NCBI GenBank assembly: GCA_904066235.2
Contig: CAJFCV020000004.1
Span: forward strand, 5,022,001-5,086,000
Direction: 5' to 3'
DNA from: Bursaphelenchus xylophilus
Taxonomy: Eukaryota > Nematoda > Chromadorea > Rhabditida > Aphelenchoididae
DNA: 64,000 nucleotides
The notes under the pieces are model-generated. The model saw nothing but the letters and a program-made list of their open reading frames with translations. It searched no databases and was not told the origin of the DNA. A program made the position numbers and the translations under genes. Of the stretch, positions 10,982 to 23,125 are shown piece after piece; position 1 is the stretch's first letter, and each line of letters opens with the position of its first letter.

Positions 10982-12495
10982 CTACGCCGTTACCGACATC
11001 TTCTTCAAAGATGTTTCGTAGGCTGCTTCGACTGCCATTTTAGCTGCTGTAACCAAGTTCTGGGCGGTTTGCAGGGGTAACTTAGACTCCTTTAACATTT
11101 TGTGAGCTTCTTCGGCATTGGTACCCTCTAATCGCACAACTAAGGGAACTTGAAGACCGGCCTTCTTTACGGCAGCGATGATTCCAGATGCAATTGTTTT
11201 GCAATTCACAATCCCTCCAAAGATGTTAACTAGAACAGCCTTTGTGTCAGGACTTGAGGTTAGAATTTGGAAAGCTTCGAAAACCTAAGTCAAAATGATA
11301 TTAAAAATTTATCAACAAATTATGACACACCTGTTTTTCTGTAACCGCACCTCCAACATCAAGGAAGTTAGCGGGTTCCCCACCACTTAGCTTGATCATG
11401 TCCATGGTAGCCATCGCCAGGCCTGCGCCATTTACAAGACAGGCAATATCTCCATCCAGACCAATAAAATTGAGATTGCAAGCTTTGGCTTTCACCTCAC
11501 GAGGATCCTACTAACATAATTAGGTGTTTAGGTAATACTTACATGACTTTGGTCATCTTCGGCGGCCGAATCAAATATTTCCTTTTGTCTAAATTCGGCA
11601 TTATCATCAAAATTCAGTTTTGCATCAATGCAGAACACTAAATTAAGCTCTAATGCAAGGGAAAAAAACTACCTCTTTTATCACTGGTTTCTGCCAACGG
11701 ATTGATCTCAATTTGTGTTGCATCAATCTTCAACATCAATTTATACAATCTTTCAATCTCATCGGCAGTCTTCTCTTTAAGTTCTCCTTTGAATTCCAAG
11801 GCAGTCGCCAATTTTAAGCTCTGTTCTCGAGTAATTCCCTTCCGTATATCAATCGATTCCTAAAGAAATACAGAAAAAAATTTTTTTTATTACCTTTATA
11901 ATCTTCTCTGGATGTTTCTCGGCCACTTCTTCGATGTCCATTCCACCAGCAGCGCTCACAACAACGACTGGGGCATTTGATTCCCGATCCAGAAGCAAAG
12001 CTAAATAGGTTTCTCGACAAATATGAACAGAATCTGCTACCATGACCTTATTGACAAGAGTTCCGTCCTTCCCAGTTTGTGCAGTAACTAATCGTTTGCC
12101 AATCATCTCTGAGCAAGCTTTCTTGGCAGCTGATTTGCTAAAAATACAAAAATAGTTTTCTCAAAGTTGACCTACTCTTTTGTAATAAAAACTCCACCGA
12201 GATCTTTAGGTCCACCAATAAACCGTCCCTTTCCTCGCCCTCCGGCTAATATCTGCGCTTTCACAGCATACTCGTCGTACCCTAAACGTCCAATAGATCA
12301 CAAAATTAACGTTGCCTTACCATTTTCGTCGAACTTCCGTTCAGCATCCTTGAAATTTTCGACGACAAAGAATTTCTGGACCGTACATCCATTCTTATCC
12401 AGTATTTCTTTGCTCTGGAACTCCTGAAGGTTCAGGTAACGCTTTCCAACCAGGGAGTACGTCCTGGAGACCTTATGTAAAGCATTTCGCAACAT
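10982..12495 (-). CDS. SUCLG2: Succinate-CoA ligase beta subunit, GDP-forming type, mitochondrial
   Basis: Seven exons (12321-12495, 12176-12281, 11894-12137, 11673-11859, 11543-11637, 11331-11507, 10982-11284) join to 428 aa. Partnered with the alpha subunit, it makes GTP from succinyl-CoA in the citric acid cycle in the mitochondrial matrix. The N-terminus [20 protein letters not shown] is a good presequence, then [11 protein letters not shown]. The ATP-grasp fold shows [48 protein letters not shown] and [22 protein letters not shown] and EGTNAEEA match the GDP-forming subunit (SUCLG2) better than the ADP-forming SUCLA2. Four of six introns are 34-39 nt. Divergent from NUP88 across about 1 kb. 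Confidence 0.94.
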
Positions 12496-13490
12496 CTCGG
12501 TTTCACGGCTAGCCGCGGCCGTTTCACGCAGAGGTAAAGAGGATCCTTCATTTTGTTTGTTTGAAGCGAGGGCGCAGCTCGCGCAAAATGACTGTTTTAT
12601 ACTGTAACTTTTAAACTATCATTCGAAATAAAAATCACCCATTCCACGGCAACTACAATTTGTCTTTAACCTAATTACGTATTAAACAGATTGCAGAAAT
12701 GAGTCGGAGATCACTTATCCGTGAAATTTACTATGTTGGGGATATTTTACCTGAACCAAAATTCAAAAGAGACTTTATATGAAGACGTGGATATGTAAAC
12801 ACATGATTTCATGAAAGACGACGGAGTTCATAGACGCCGAACGTCAAAAAAAAGGTTGACCGAGCGTGAAGTTCCGAAAGACACGGCAACAAGTTTCCTG
12901 ACTGCTTACATGTTAGATGATTCTCCCACTAGGTAACGATAAATAATACATGAATTCGCAAATACCATCCTCTTATGTACTTTAGCATCACTCAAAAATA
13001 AACGATAGGTTTTCCTAGTCCATTGCCGAGTTATGAGTACTAAAGTTCGATAAAACTACTGTACCCGCTAATTTGGCAGAAGCAACATTTTTCTGGCATT
13101 CCGCAACAAGTTAGCTCGTAGATGTCAAATTTACTAAACATGGCACCAAAAGTAATAAAAATAAAGGTAAAGTGCAAAGAAAAATATCAGATTTATTGCT
13201 TTTTACGCCAAGATTTTTTTTGATATTAGCTAAGTACCAGTTTTACTAACTTTTCCAAAAAATTAAAAAATTGGCCTGGCAGTAAGTCAAGTATTTTTGT
13301 TTTCGTGGCGTGACAATAGTTGAGAAACAATGTTGTGCAATTTTCGTAGCGCCAAAAATTTTGTTCGCGCCAAAAAATTTAATTTTTCAGAAGCTATCCA
13401 GACGACGGTTAGCGAATTGGATAACCTGATATACTAGTATTAGATCGAATTCGGGGGCTAAAACATTGTGAGTATATCAGGTCTACGGGT
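12496..13490. other. Divergent intergenic region between SUCLG2 and NUP88
   Basis: No ORF of substance on either strand. AT-rich, with no repeat or RNA gene I can recognise. It must contain both upstream control regions. GTTTTCGTGGCG and similar GC-poor tracts near 13290-13400 are unremarkable. Confidence 0.6.
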
Positions 13491-15893
13491 ATGGCAAAAT
13501 CGACTGTTTCAACGAAGTTCAGAGATCTCTTTTCATCTCGGAAAGTCGTTTTCACACCTTACCGAGAGTCCGGACTACTGGTTCTGGACTGTAAAAGCCT
13601 TGTATTCCTATCGGTAGATCCTCCATCTGATGTACACGATGTTCCCAGTTACACAAAGGTTTCGGTAAGGAACTTGTATTTATTATTTATATTCCTTAGA
13701 CTACATTGATTATTGGAATTCGAACGTTTTTGTGACCAAACAATATTTTTAGACCATTAAAATTATCCGGAATATTCCCGGACTCAGCGAAATCTGTGAA
13801 ATAATCCCGTCCGAAAACGGGAAATATGTGGTTTTGTGTGGAATTCGTTTTATTTTCATCGTAGAGATGCCCAAGGATTTCTGGAGTTGTCAATCCATCA
13901 CAAGTTCGAGGACTTTCTCTCACTTTCGACCAACTTATAACGCAGAGTACGTTTTGATTTAGATGTATAGTTGTGTTTTTAGTTTTTTCATGATCAATCC
14001 CAACCTTGTTCTTGCTGATAATGGAACACCGATTCGAAAGTGCGAATGGTTGACTTCTGCCAGTTTGAGGATCCCATTCTCAATGTTGGGAGTTTTATAC
14101 GAGGACAACAGTCTCAGGTGTGGAAGACTTTTGAAGTTTATTTTTCTTTAGAGTGTATAAAGTATCGGATAGCAAAAGTCAACCTGTCGTTGGAGTGAAC
14201 TTTGAGACGGTGATTCGTGTTGGAGAGGAGGTCTCCCACACGAGAGGACTTGGGAATGCACCTAAGATGGGTATGAACAACTAAAATTACTAATTTCGTT
14301 TTTAGTATCCTTTGTATTTGGACCTCAAGTGGAAGACGCAAATGATGATCAGGATTGGGTATCAGTTCTTGCAGTCGACAGCGAAGGAGAGATCTATTAT
14401 ACCGAGTTTCACTTTAATTTTGACACGTAAGCTCTTAAAGCATCATGGGTTATATTTACTTTTATCTTATCTTTAGTGATGCTCAACCTATTGGTCCAAT
14501 AAACCTTGTTGGAATCAACCCATCAGAAGCCCATTTATACAGACAGACGGAAGATTTGGTTTACATAAAACATTCCGAGCGATGCAAATTACCAACTTTC
14601 GCGTTTTGTTCAGACAGCGGACAACTCTTCCATGCCGTTCTCAATCGAAAATCAAGTGATGTAGGTGTTAACAAAATACTTATCACTTTGTTAACAAAGA
14701 TAACATCGATACTGTTTTCCAGGATGTTGAATTGATAGTCGTGGATTCATTGGAGATTGAAGATTGGGATCCAAAGAATCTAGTAGTGGTTTTGAGGAGA
14801 GGTGAGTTAATTTTTGAATTGTGGATATTTTTCTAGATCCAATTGAATTGGGACAGTATCTGATTACCACCGACAAGCAAGTACTTTCGGTTGACTTGAA
14901 TCCAACGATAGAATCGATAGCGTCGAACAGAGGTGCCAATGTTGAACCATCCACCATTAGAGCCCTTTTCAAATGCATTTCGGCCGAAGAAGTCCATCTG
15001 ACCAGCATTGGTCTAGTCCTGTTGGCCAAAGAGAATGATTTTGTTACACTTCTGGCCGTAATGGACTCTGAAGACAACTACTGGGCTAATATCATATATC
15101 GAACTGTAAAAGGAAACAATTTTAAACTAGAATCCATTCGTAATGTTCAACCACCTCCCAGAAAGTTGAAAACCATTCTCAGCGAGAAAATGACTGGGAG
15201 TATTGGAATTCCTCAGATCTCCATAAAAGCTGTCAGCAAAGAAGACCGTAATAAAGTGATCAACGATGCAGCTGATAGACTTCTCGCTCAAGTAACACAT
15301 CAGAAGGAAATATCGGAGACTGTTCTAGTTTTGTAAGTGGGACGCTCCATTTTTAAATATTAGTGTTTTAGTCTCGCTGAAGTTGAGAAACGAGCGAAAG
15401 CGCTAATCGACAGCAAAGAAGAGGCCGACCGACGCCTTTCAATCATATTCGATAACATTCAAGAAAGCAAAATGAAACTGGCATGCCAAAGAGATGAATA
15501 TAAGACGTTAGATGATAGATTTGGAAGGGTGTGTTTGTTTCAATGCTGTTAAATCCTTTTTGCAGATTATTGATGCGGTTGAGAAAAAAGCATACAACTT
15601 GAAAGATGACCGGCAGGCCAGAACAAGCTTAGATGCCATACAAAAACAATGTTGTGATTTTTCAAGAGAATTAGCGTCAGCCAACAACAATATGCTGAAG
15701 GTACAAGCAAAACTCAAGGCCCCAGTCAAACCATTCCAGGCTTCGGTTAATGCCCAAAAATTCATGTTGTCAAAGAAGTAAGTTGCGTTCGGAATGCATA
15801 TTTTTTATTTTCAGCACGGTGGAAATTGCTGAACTTGAGAACCTTTTGAGGAAACTACAACGGAAACTCGTTAGGATCGAAACCGAATACTGA
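13491..15893 (+). CDS. NUP88: Nucleoporin NUP88
   Basis: Eleven exons (13491-13664, 13753-13946, 13983-14117, 14152-14270, 14306-14426, 14477-14660, 14723-14801, 14837-15332, 15372-15528, 15566-15777, 15815-15893) give 649 aa. NUP88 is on the cytoplasmic face of the nuclear pore, where it anchors the NUP214 complex and affects CRM1 export. The N-terminal ~470 residues form a beta-propeller-like region; alignment anchors to human NUP88 are IPGLSEI...IPSENGKYVVLCGI, VEMPKDFW, VLYEDNSLRVYKV, FVFGP and FCSDSGQLFHAVL. The last ~170 residues are charged heptad-like coiled coil. At the second intron an earlier acceptor (13699) leads to a stop, so 13752 is used; likewise 13982 rather than 13962. Slightly shorter than human (741 aa). 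Confidence 0.88.
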
Positions 15894-16068
15894 TCGGTAA
15901 CTCGAGTGTAAATTATAAATGACCTTGTTGAAAATTAAATTTCCTTGTAGTACATTACAAGATGAAATAAATCGGTAACTTTACGTTATTTACACTTGAA
16001 CAACAATTTTTATTTCATTAACAAAAGAAATGTAAACAAAAGGTAAAAACAAGCCGGTACAGTGACAC

Positions 16069-17011
16069 TTAATGACGGACTGCCTTCTGGGTGATGAACT
16101 CGTGGTGGACTTGGTAGGGGGACTTCTCGAGGGCGTTCTCGTTCCAGAGGTCAGGGGTAAGGTAGGAGTATGTACGCTGGATGGCGTAGTAGGTAGCCTT
16201 GGCAAAGTTTCCGAGAGTGGCGGTCTGTCCAACGGCACTGGTGTAACAATCTTCGATACCGGCCATACCGAGCAGTTTCTTTGGGATGGGAGCACCGACA
16301 ATACCGGTTCCACGGGGGGCGGGGATGAGGCGAACAAGGACGGAGGCACATTTTCCGGTAACCTGAAGGAAAAATAGTGTACGTATACATTGCCCAAAAA
16401 AGTGAATCCACGTTTCTTATCTTACCTTGCAAGGGACAGTGTGGGGTTTTCCCATCTTGGATCCCCAGTATCCCCTTCGGACAGGGACAATGGAGAGCTT
16501 GGCGGCGACGATGGCTCCGCGAATAGCGGTGGCGACTTCCTTGGAGCATTTAACTCCCAATCCAACATGTCCATCGTTGTCTCCAATGGCGACAAAAGCC
16601 TTGAAGCGAGTACGTTGACCAGCGCGGGTCTGCTTCTGCACAGGGGTGATCTTGAGGACCTCGTCTTTCAATCCGGAGAGCAAATGGTCGATGATCTCGA
16701 ACTCCTAAACACAAAATCATCTCATTCAAATTAAAAATTACCTTAATAGGAAGGGAGTGAAGGTAAATTTCTTCGATGGAAGTAATCTTTCCCTCTTTGA
16801 CCAACCGTCCGAGTTTGGTGACGGGAGTCCACCCACCTTCTTCGCGACCTCCACGGCCACCACGGCGGGGTCCGCGGGGACCACCGCGTCCGCGGCCTCC
16901 TGGCCCTCCGCGACCTCCTGGACCACTTCGTCCACCGGCTGGAGCAGCACCTCCAGCTGGAGCAGGAGCGCCAGCTCCAAATCCACCGGCAAAACCAGCA
17001 CGATCAGCCAT
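16069..17011 (-). CDS. RPS2: 40S ribosomal protein S2 (uS5)
   Basis: Exons 16742-17011, 16426-16704 and 16069-16362 encode 280 aa. The N-terminus is the eukaryotic uS5 Gly/Arg-rich (RGG) extension, then [22 protein letters not shown]-type [49 protein letters not shown] and [15 protein letters not shown] are hallmark uS5 strings, ending TQKAVRH. It forms part of the mRNA entry/fidelity region of the small subunit. A TTTTTTCAG acceptor (17032) lies just upstream of the ATG, so a 5'-UTR intron or spliced leader is probable. Head-to-head with the dUTPase gene across 360 bp; tail-to-tail with NUP88. Confidence 0.97.
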
Positions 17012-17371
17012 TGCGTTTAACTGTTTTGACCCTGAAAAAAATAAATACATAAAAAGAGACAAACTAATATACAGGACCATATACTCGGCAAAAATAAATG
17101 TAACTTATATACTCGTAAAACAAAATTTCACGTAGAAAATGGAAATAAACGAAAAAAATGTTTTCTATTTCTACCGTACGTCCTTTTGTTTTCGTTACGG
17201 GACGCATGGGTCACGGAGGCGGATGGAATCAGGCGGGAAGCACCGAATTCAGACTTTGTCGCAATTGCGTTGCGCAACCATTTTTGTCATTACGCTTTCT
17301 GGACTTGCCAGTTTGCCAAAAAATTTACATCTTCTCATCGCTTTGAGCTCCGTACACTAACTAAATCAGCC
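17012..17371. promoter_or_regulatory. Shared upstream region of RPS2 and dUTPase
   Basis: The two start codons are only 360 bp apart in opposite directions, so both promoters lie here. The RPS2 side has the 3' acceptor TTTTTTCAG at about 17032; the dUTPase side ends ACTAAATCAGCC before its ATG. It contains a TTGCGCAA palindrome (about 17269-17276). Small ORFs on the plus strand (17139-17506) share the same DNA in different frames and look like noise. Confidence 0.5.
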
Positions 17372-18833
17372 ATGGTCCTTGCTGAAGTCCAAAATGAAGT
17401 ACAGACGGTGTCTGACTCCCCTGTATTGAAGAAACAAAAGCTTGAAGAACTTTCTCGAGTAAGTTTTGAACATGATCACGAAAACCTAAATTCAGTTCCG
17501 ATGTAAGGTCGCTCTGACAAATTCCGAGGCCCGGATTCCGACATATGGGTCAGCGAAAGCTGCTGGTATGGATTTGTACAGCTGCGAGGAAGTCGTGATT
17601 CCAGCAAGGGGTAAGCATATTCGGTCGTAATTGAATATTCGACCAGGAAAATCGTTGGTTTCGACTGGAATCAAGATGGAATTCCCAGCTGAGCATTATG
17701 GCTGGGTTGCCCCTCGTTCTGGACTAGCGGTAAAGAATGGTATTCACATTGGTGCAGGTGTGATCGACGAAGACTATCGAGGAGAGATCAAAATATGTCT
17801 GTACAACTTTTCGAATAATGAATTCAAAGTTAACATTGGCGATAGGATCGCTCAGCAAGTCTTGATCAAGTACACTCAAAACCATAGTGAAGATCCGGAA
17901 ATCAGAACTGTAATATTCATTCTCTAAATAACGGCCTAAAACCAATACTCTTCAGGATCATGTAACTAAGGTCACCTTGATCGACGGAAAGGCAAAGACT
18001 CCTGAGAAGAAGGACAATTCCCCAGCTTTTATCATCTACAGCAGCACTGAGGTGGTTATTCCACCGCGAGGACAATCCCTCGTTTCGACTGGACTGAAGA
18101 TGGAAATTCCGGAAGGATTTTATGTTCGTATTGCTGCTTTGTATGGACTGGCTTCTGAACATCATATCCAGGCGGGAGCTGGAGTTATTGATGAAGATTA
18201 CCGAGGAGAAATCAAAGTTTGTCTGTTCAATCATGGCGAGGAAGAGTTTAAAATCAATGTTGGAGATTCGATTGCACAGTTTGTTCTTGAGGAGTACACT
18301 CAGACAAGATTTGAGAAGGTGGAAGAAAGTGAATTGGAGGCTACCGAGCGTGGGACGGGTGGCTTTGGGTCTACTGGAGTCGCCACTGAAGAGAAGAAGT
18401 CTCTTTATGGATCTCCTAAAGCTGCGGGATTGGATCTGGTTAGCTCCCAGGAGACTGTTGTCCCTGCTAAAGGTAAGATAATCGGCATCGTCAAACTCTA
18501 CTGTCTTCAGGAAAAGCAGTTGCTGTTACTGACTTCAAGACCAGTTTCCCTTCTGGATACTACGGTCGGATCTGTCCTCGTTCTGGATTGGCTGTCAAAA
18601 ATTTTATTGATGTTGGAGCTGGTGTTCTTCATCTTACCGAGGAGCCAATCAATGTTGTTCTATTCAATCATGGTGACACCGAGTTCAAGGTCAATGTAGG
18701 GGATCGCATTGCTCAATTGGTGATGATCAAGACTTGCCAATCCAAGCTTGTCAATGTTTCGGAGGAGGATTTGGGGAAAACCGATAGAGGAGAAGGTGGA
18801 TTTGGATCAACCGGTGTTTCTTCCAACGTTTAA
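17372..18833 (+). CDS. dut-1: Three-module dUTPase (dUTP diphosphatase), with one active site apparently decayed
   Basis: Exons 17372-17458, 17496-17610, 17647-17909, 17956-18472 and 18511-18833 give 434 aa: three dUTPase folds in one chain, a triplication as reported for Caenorhabditis. dUTPase hydrolyses dUTP to dUMP, keeping uracil out of DNA. Motifs 1 (AAGxDL), 2 (PRSGLA), 3 (GVIDxDYRG, catalytic Asp), 4 (GDRIAQ) and 5 (RGxGGFGSTG) score as follows. Module 1: 1 at 51-56, 2 at 90-95, 3 at 105-113, 4 at 132-137, 5 absent. Module 2: 1 lost, 2 is ALYGLA (216-221), 3 intact (231-239), 4 is GDSIAQ (258-263), 5 intact (287-296). Module 3: 1, 2, 4 and 5 intact (311-316, 350-355, 391-396, 420-429), 3 replaced by GVLHLTEEP. 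See findings for what this pattern implies. Confidence 0.93.
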
Positions 18834-19138
18834 TTGTGAAAGCGAATGTATGTATCAACAAGAGAGATGTAATTATGCACTATCATCCTGTAATTTATAA
18901 TTAACAAACTCATTTGACATCGATAAAGATCTCACTGTGTCTTCACCCGTATGGGACGTTTTTTCCCCAGAATATTTCTGTTCATTTTTTCGGGCCTTGT
19001 CCCCACAGCGGTTTTGCCGCCAAGCCACAATCGGCTGGGGGACAAACGTATGGCTAGAAAAACGGGCCCAATCGACTTCACCCGTGTACCAAAAGAAACA
19101 AAATAAACGTCAGATAATTTATTACAGTAACCGTTAAT

Positions 19139-20460
19139 CTAAAATCCGTATTTTTGTCTTGTTTGCCTCTTCTGGGCCTTGCTGTCTGCCCATTGTTGTT
19201 GCAGTTGACTCTCTCTGGCAACGGCAACCTTCGCCAAATGGGTAATTTGGTGTTTGGACTTGGCCATTCTTTCTCCTGGAGCTTTGACTACAGGTAATGG
19301 AGCGGCAACAGCATTCTTCTGATCGAGATTCCGCAAAAGAGTCTCACGGACATTGGGTCCCAGTGCCTAAAAAATATACACACTTGTTGTACACACTTAC
19401 CTCATCTACACTGACGTCCACAATATTCAGGACGGCTTCACGCGCATTCCGATCCGTCGCGCCCCAAGGTGCCAATTCCTTATTGTATATAAGCGCTTGA
19501 GCTTCCTAAAACAGTGAATTAGCGTAAAAGCTGATTAACACTTGGCAGTGAATCAAACCAAATTAGAAATGCTCTCACAAAGGACTCACCTGATCTGATA
19601 TATTCCTCTGTCCTAACAGCTTAGCTTCAATGTCAGCAATCGATTGGTAATCCCCGATGGACTTAGGAAGTGGTAACGAGGGTCCTGGTGCCACTTCATC
19701 GATATAAACTCTTGCCCGCGGCGCTGACGGCTCATCGACTGCAATACATGATGTGGTTGGCAATTCAACCTTGGAGTTAAGGCCAAAGAAATCGTCAGAT
19801 TCCCCGTCATTATCTGAATCCGAATATCCTTCAACGGCTTCTGTTCTGGTTGCAGCTGGGACTGCTTCTAGAGGCCGTTTCGTCGGCTTTTTGTTCATTA
19901 TTGAACTTGGTAAGAGGACAGAAGCTGCTTTCTGGGCAGGAGCTGCTTTCTTTATTGGATTTTTGGGTTGAGGTAGAAGATTCAAGAGCTCTGAACTGAA
20001 CTTTGTTCGATTTTTATGACTTGCTACCTAAAATATACTCCGTTTTCGCAACAACCTCTTGCATCGTACTACCAAATTCACACAATACTTACCGGTAAAT
20101 CCTCATCATCAGAGTCATTATCTGCAGACTTGGCCTTTAAATCGTTTCCAAATGCCAAAATGATCTTCTTTTTACTTTTTTCGGAGACTGTTTTCTGCAC
20201 AAACTTCTTGTCCTTTTGCATCTGCTCTGCCACTTTCTTCTCCCAATCCTGTTTCTCTGGCAACTCTGAATCTTCACCCACAAATATCTTCTTCTTAATC
20301 TTAGGTTTTGCAACCACTGGTGGTAGATTTAACCCGCCTGCTTCTAAACAACAAAAATCAGAAGGTTAAAAGTAAACTTACTGGCCGGTTTTTGCAAATT
20401 ATCTTCCATTTCAACATCACTACCTTCAGAGGAACTCCCATAGTCGACAACACCCAGCAT
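19139..20460 (-). CDS. PRCC: PRCC homologue (proline-rich, MAD2B-interacting mitotic checkpoint/splicing factor)
   Basis: Five exons (20382-20460, 20093-20343, 19590-20027, 19401-19505, 19139-19366) give 366 aa. The N-terminus is MLGVVDYGSSSEGSD, an opening typical of PRCC (short acidic Ser run), followed by long acidic/lysine-rich and proline-containing disorder. The conserved C-terminal block contains KHQITHLAKVAVARE...QQQWADSK and ends RQTRQKYGF; human PRCC ends in a very similar KHQITYL...QAKYGF. PRCC is nuclear, interacts with MAD2B and is associated with spliceosomes. Divergent from the ARL14EP-like gene with 177 bp between start codons, convergent with dUTPase. Confidence 0.88.
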
Positions 20461-20637
20461 GCTTCAGTTGGGAAAATAGAAACACAACTCCGTTGAGAAA
20501 TTAAAAGTGAGAAATTCAACGAAATGTACCGGATTTATTGGAATTTCTTCTCTTGCGCGAAGCGGAATGTCCTCATATGTTATTGATTCTTCGCACAAAA
20601 TTCTTTTTTTCTCAAAGCAGAGTAGAGCTCGAGCTTG
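20461..20637. promoter_or_regulatory. Very short bidirectional promoter between PRCC and the ARL14EP-like gene
   Basis: Only 177 bp separate two ATGs pointing outward. It must hold both 5' ends. No TATA box is obvious; TTCTTCTCTTGCGCGAAGCGGAA (split: TTCTTCTC and TTGCGCGAAGC) is the only GC-rich part. The arrangement suggests co-regulated housekeeping expression. Confidence 0.5.
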
Positions 20638-22600
20638 ATGTCCCAGTCCTCTGATTCTGAATTTGATGAGCCAATAGGGCTTGATGAGGAAGATTTCGAC
20701 CTAAAGGAAGCGGAAGAGGATTATGTTCATGGAGAGTTTGATGGATTTCCTGACGAATCTGATTCCAAGAATAATTCAAATCAAAGTGCGGTCCATGAAT
20801 GGGATACAGACGTTGCCGAGCACCAGGGGGACGTGAATTTGGACGAGTTGCATCGATTGAAAGAGCTTTATAAAAGGCAAAAGGAAGAAAAGGTGGATGA
20901 AGAAGAAGAATTTCTTAATTCTCTGGGCGCTGATAACGAGTTGCAAACTCTACGTAATGTCACTGAAGTCCTGAGGGAGTTTGAGCAAACAAATGAGCTT
21001 CAGAAGGATGAACATGAGGATATACAACCTTCTGAAGGTAAGGATATCGTTGATTTCTAATATTTGGTTTTAACCTTTTGCTGCCATAATAATGTTTATG
21101 AAGATTACATGATGTTAATTTTTTTGACAATTGAGTGGGTTCTCCCGGGAAATGGGGGATTATTTAAAATACAAACTCAACCCCTGAAGCGCCTTTTTGA
21201 ATCAAGTCTCCATCCAAAATGTTTAAAAAACGCTTTGTTTGAATTATAATTTGATTCTTTAGGGCGTGTGAGACCACAACGTTTTTTGGCTGTGCTCAGA
21301 AGACAGGTGCAGAATATTGAACTTGAGGGGAGCGACAAAGAACTTGATCAGGAAGGAGCTGGCAGTGATCGAGAAGAAGAAGTTGGGGATAAAGATGAGT
21401 ATAACGAAGAGAAATCTTCTCAAGAACTTGAGCTAGATGATTCAGCATTGGATAAGGATGAGGATAGTCAAGATAAAGTGGAGCAAGAAGGAGAGTATGA
21501 TCGGGATTGTGAGGATAGCGATAAAAGTGAAGATAAGAAGTCGGATCAAGATTATGAAAGACAACTGGCAGAGGCGTTGGGAGGAAAAACCGAGATCAGT
21601 AAGTACTTTGCACTACAATTCGACCATGTTATGTAAATCGAATGTGGGAGATGGTTTATAAACTTTTTTTCTCAATCCAGTCAAATGCGGCAAATTCAGT
21701 CCATAGTTCCACGGTTTGAACTTAATTTGTCTTTTTTGAGTTGATTGAAACAGAATTTATAAATCCTGTATACGATTATGCTGACCCCTTTCAGAGAGAC
21801 ATGTTCGCATTTCAAGGGAAGTGCAACGTTTAATGTTCTCAAACCCTGGAGCGGCAATAGTCGACCAATTTCAGTACTCAAGGTCAACTAGAGCTCAGAG
21901 AAAGGCATCATGTAAGTTTAATATATTTAATATGAAGCGTCAATATAGAATTTGATTATTTTGTTGCAACTCCCCAATTTGCTCTTAATTTGAAGTTTTA
22001 CTAGACCAGCGCCTTAATCGTCCATTTTCATCTCCAATTTTGCCGTTATTTTTCCTCCTTAGACGGGAAGCTTCCTTTTTTGTTTATCTTGATCTCTCCC
22101 ATGGTTGGGCTTGAAAGCAATCACCATTGCTATTACATTTATGTCTATAGTGTACTAACTAGATATATGAAATTAATAAATCGTTTTTTAGCTAATCGAC
22201 CAGAAGACTCTACTCCCGCGTCATCACCTCAAAAAGAAAAGAAACTGTACGTAATTGTATAAAACCTTTTTTTGATTTTGTGTTCATGGATCTAATTTAT
22301 TGTTATTTTAGTCGTCCAAGAGCCCCGAAGAAGTCAAAAGAAAAGGAGGGATATTCTTACGACTCGTCGGGCCGTTTACTTTATAAGGGGACGATAATAG
22401 GAGATCAATGTGATTGTATAAGACCAGATTGTGGCGGATGTTTCTTCCCCTGTCCAGTCTGTGATTCCCCCAGATGTGGCCCCATTTGTCGTTCTCAGAG
22501 ATCTTCTCTTATATATTGTACTGCCCTGATTGAAGCCCCCAAAGAGCCTCAAATTACTAGGTTCAATCCTCTGAGGAATCCTCGAGATTTGAATATTTGA
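20638..22600 (+). CDS. ARL14EP-like protein with ARF7EP_C cysteine-rich domain
   Basis: Exons 20638-21037, 21263-21598, 21795-21911, 22192-22246 and 22312-22600 make 398 aa. The first ~250 residues are extremely acidic and unstructured (many DE/EE, SDREEEVGDKDEYNEE). The last 95 hold a compact cysteine module: YDSSGRLLYKG, then CDC, CGGCFFPCPVC, CGPICR. This matches the ARF7EP_C domain of ARL14EP, an ARL14 effector also found in nuclear corepressor-type complexes. Zinc binding by the CxC/CxxC set is likely. The acidic N-terminus is not shared with the vertebrate proteins as far as I know. Start at 20638; the preceding TTG is not used. Introns here are longer (55-280 nt) than in neighbours. 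Confidence 0.75.
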
Positions 22601-23125
22601 ATTTTCACTTTTTTGCGGGTTATATTGTACATAATAACTTTAGTTGTTACTAAGATTTTACTGTTAAAAAGTAAAGGTGAATATTATTACGAATTGCTTT
22701 TTTTACAAGACGTTTTGTCGTGACTTTTATTGGTATTCCAATTCCTTTTGATCTTGTGCCCTTTCAGACGGACATGTTATAGATCCAGGAACAGTTGAAA
22801 CTTGGGTTCTACACATATCATGAAGATTTCCGATCCTCTAATAGCCGATGCTGGGGAACAAAAGAAGACCACCGACCTTTTACCAGTGAGTTTTTTGTTT
22901 GATATGTCACTAGCCTTAGAATTAATGGGCTTATGTTGCCAGTTAGAGTAAAGCTTTCCGCTACATATTTCTCTTTTCTTACGTCTTTTCCACGGATGAC
23001 TCGCAGATTCCGAGGCCGATAGCCTCGACGGACTCATTTCGTCGTGGAATTTGAGTCTTTTATAATTGCTGGGAGTTTTTTGTCGGGAAATTCATCGCCA
23101 CGGGGCATCTATGAGTATCTAAGAG
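22601..23125. other. Intergenic region upstream of the first SLC35A-type gene
   Basis: Holds the 3' end of the ARL14EP-like gene and the 5' region of the transporter. A minus ORF at 22777-23037 has no domain and crosses probable UTR. Nothing else recognised. Confidence 0.5.

Noticed and set aside
13699..13752. Early acceptor CCTTAG in NUP88 intron 1
   Set aside because: Using it brings an in-frame TGA before the next acceptor; the later TTTTAG restores the family sequence.
16738..17135. Several ORFs antisense or frame-shifted to RPS2
   Set aside because: Shadows of the Gly/Arg-rich GC-biased RPS2 N-terminus.
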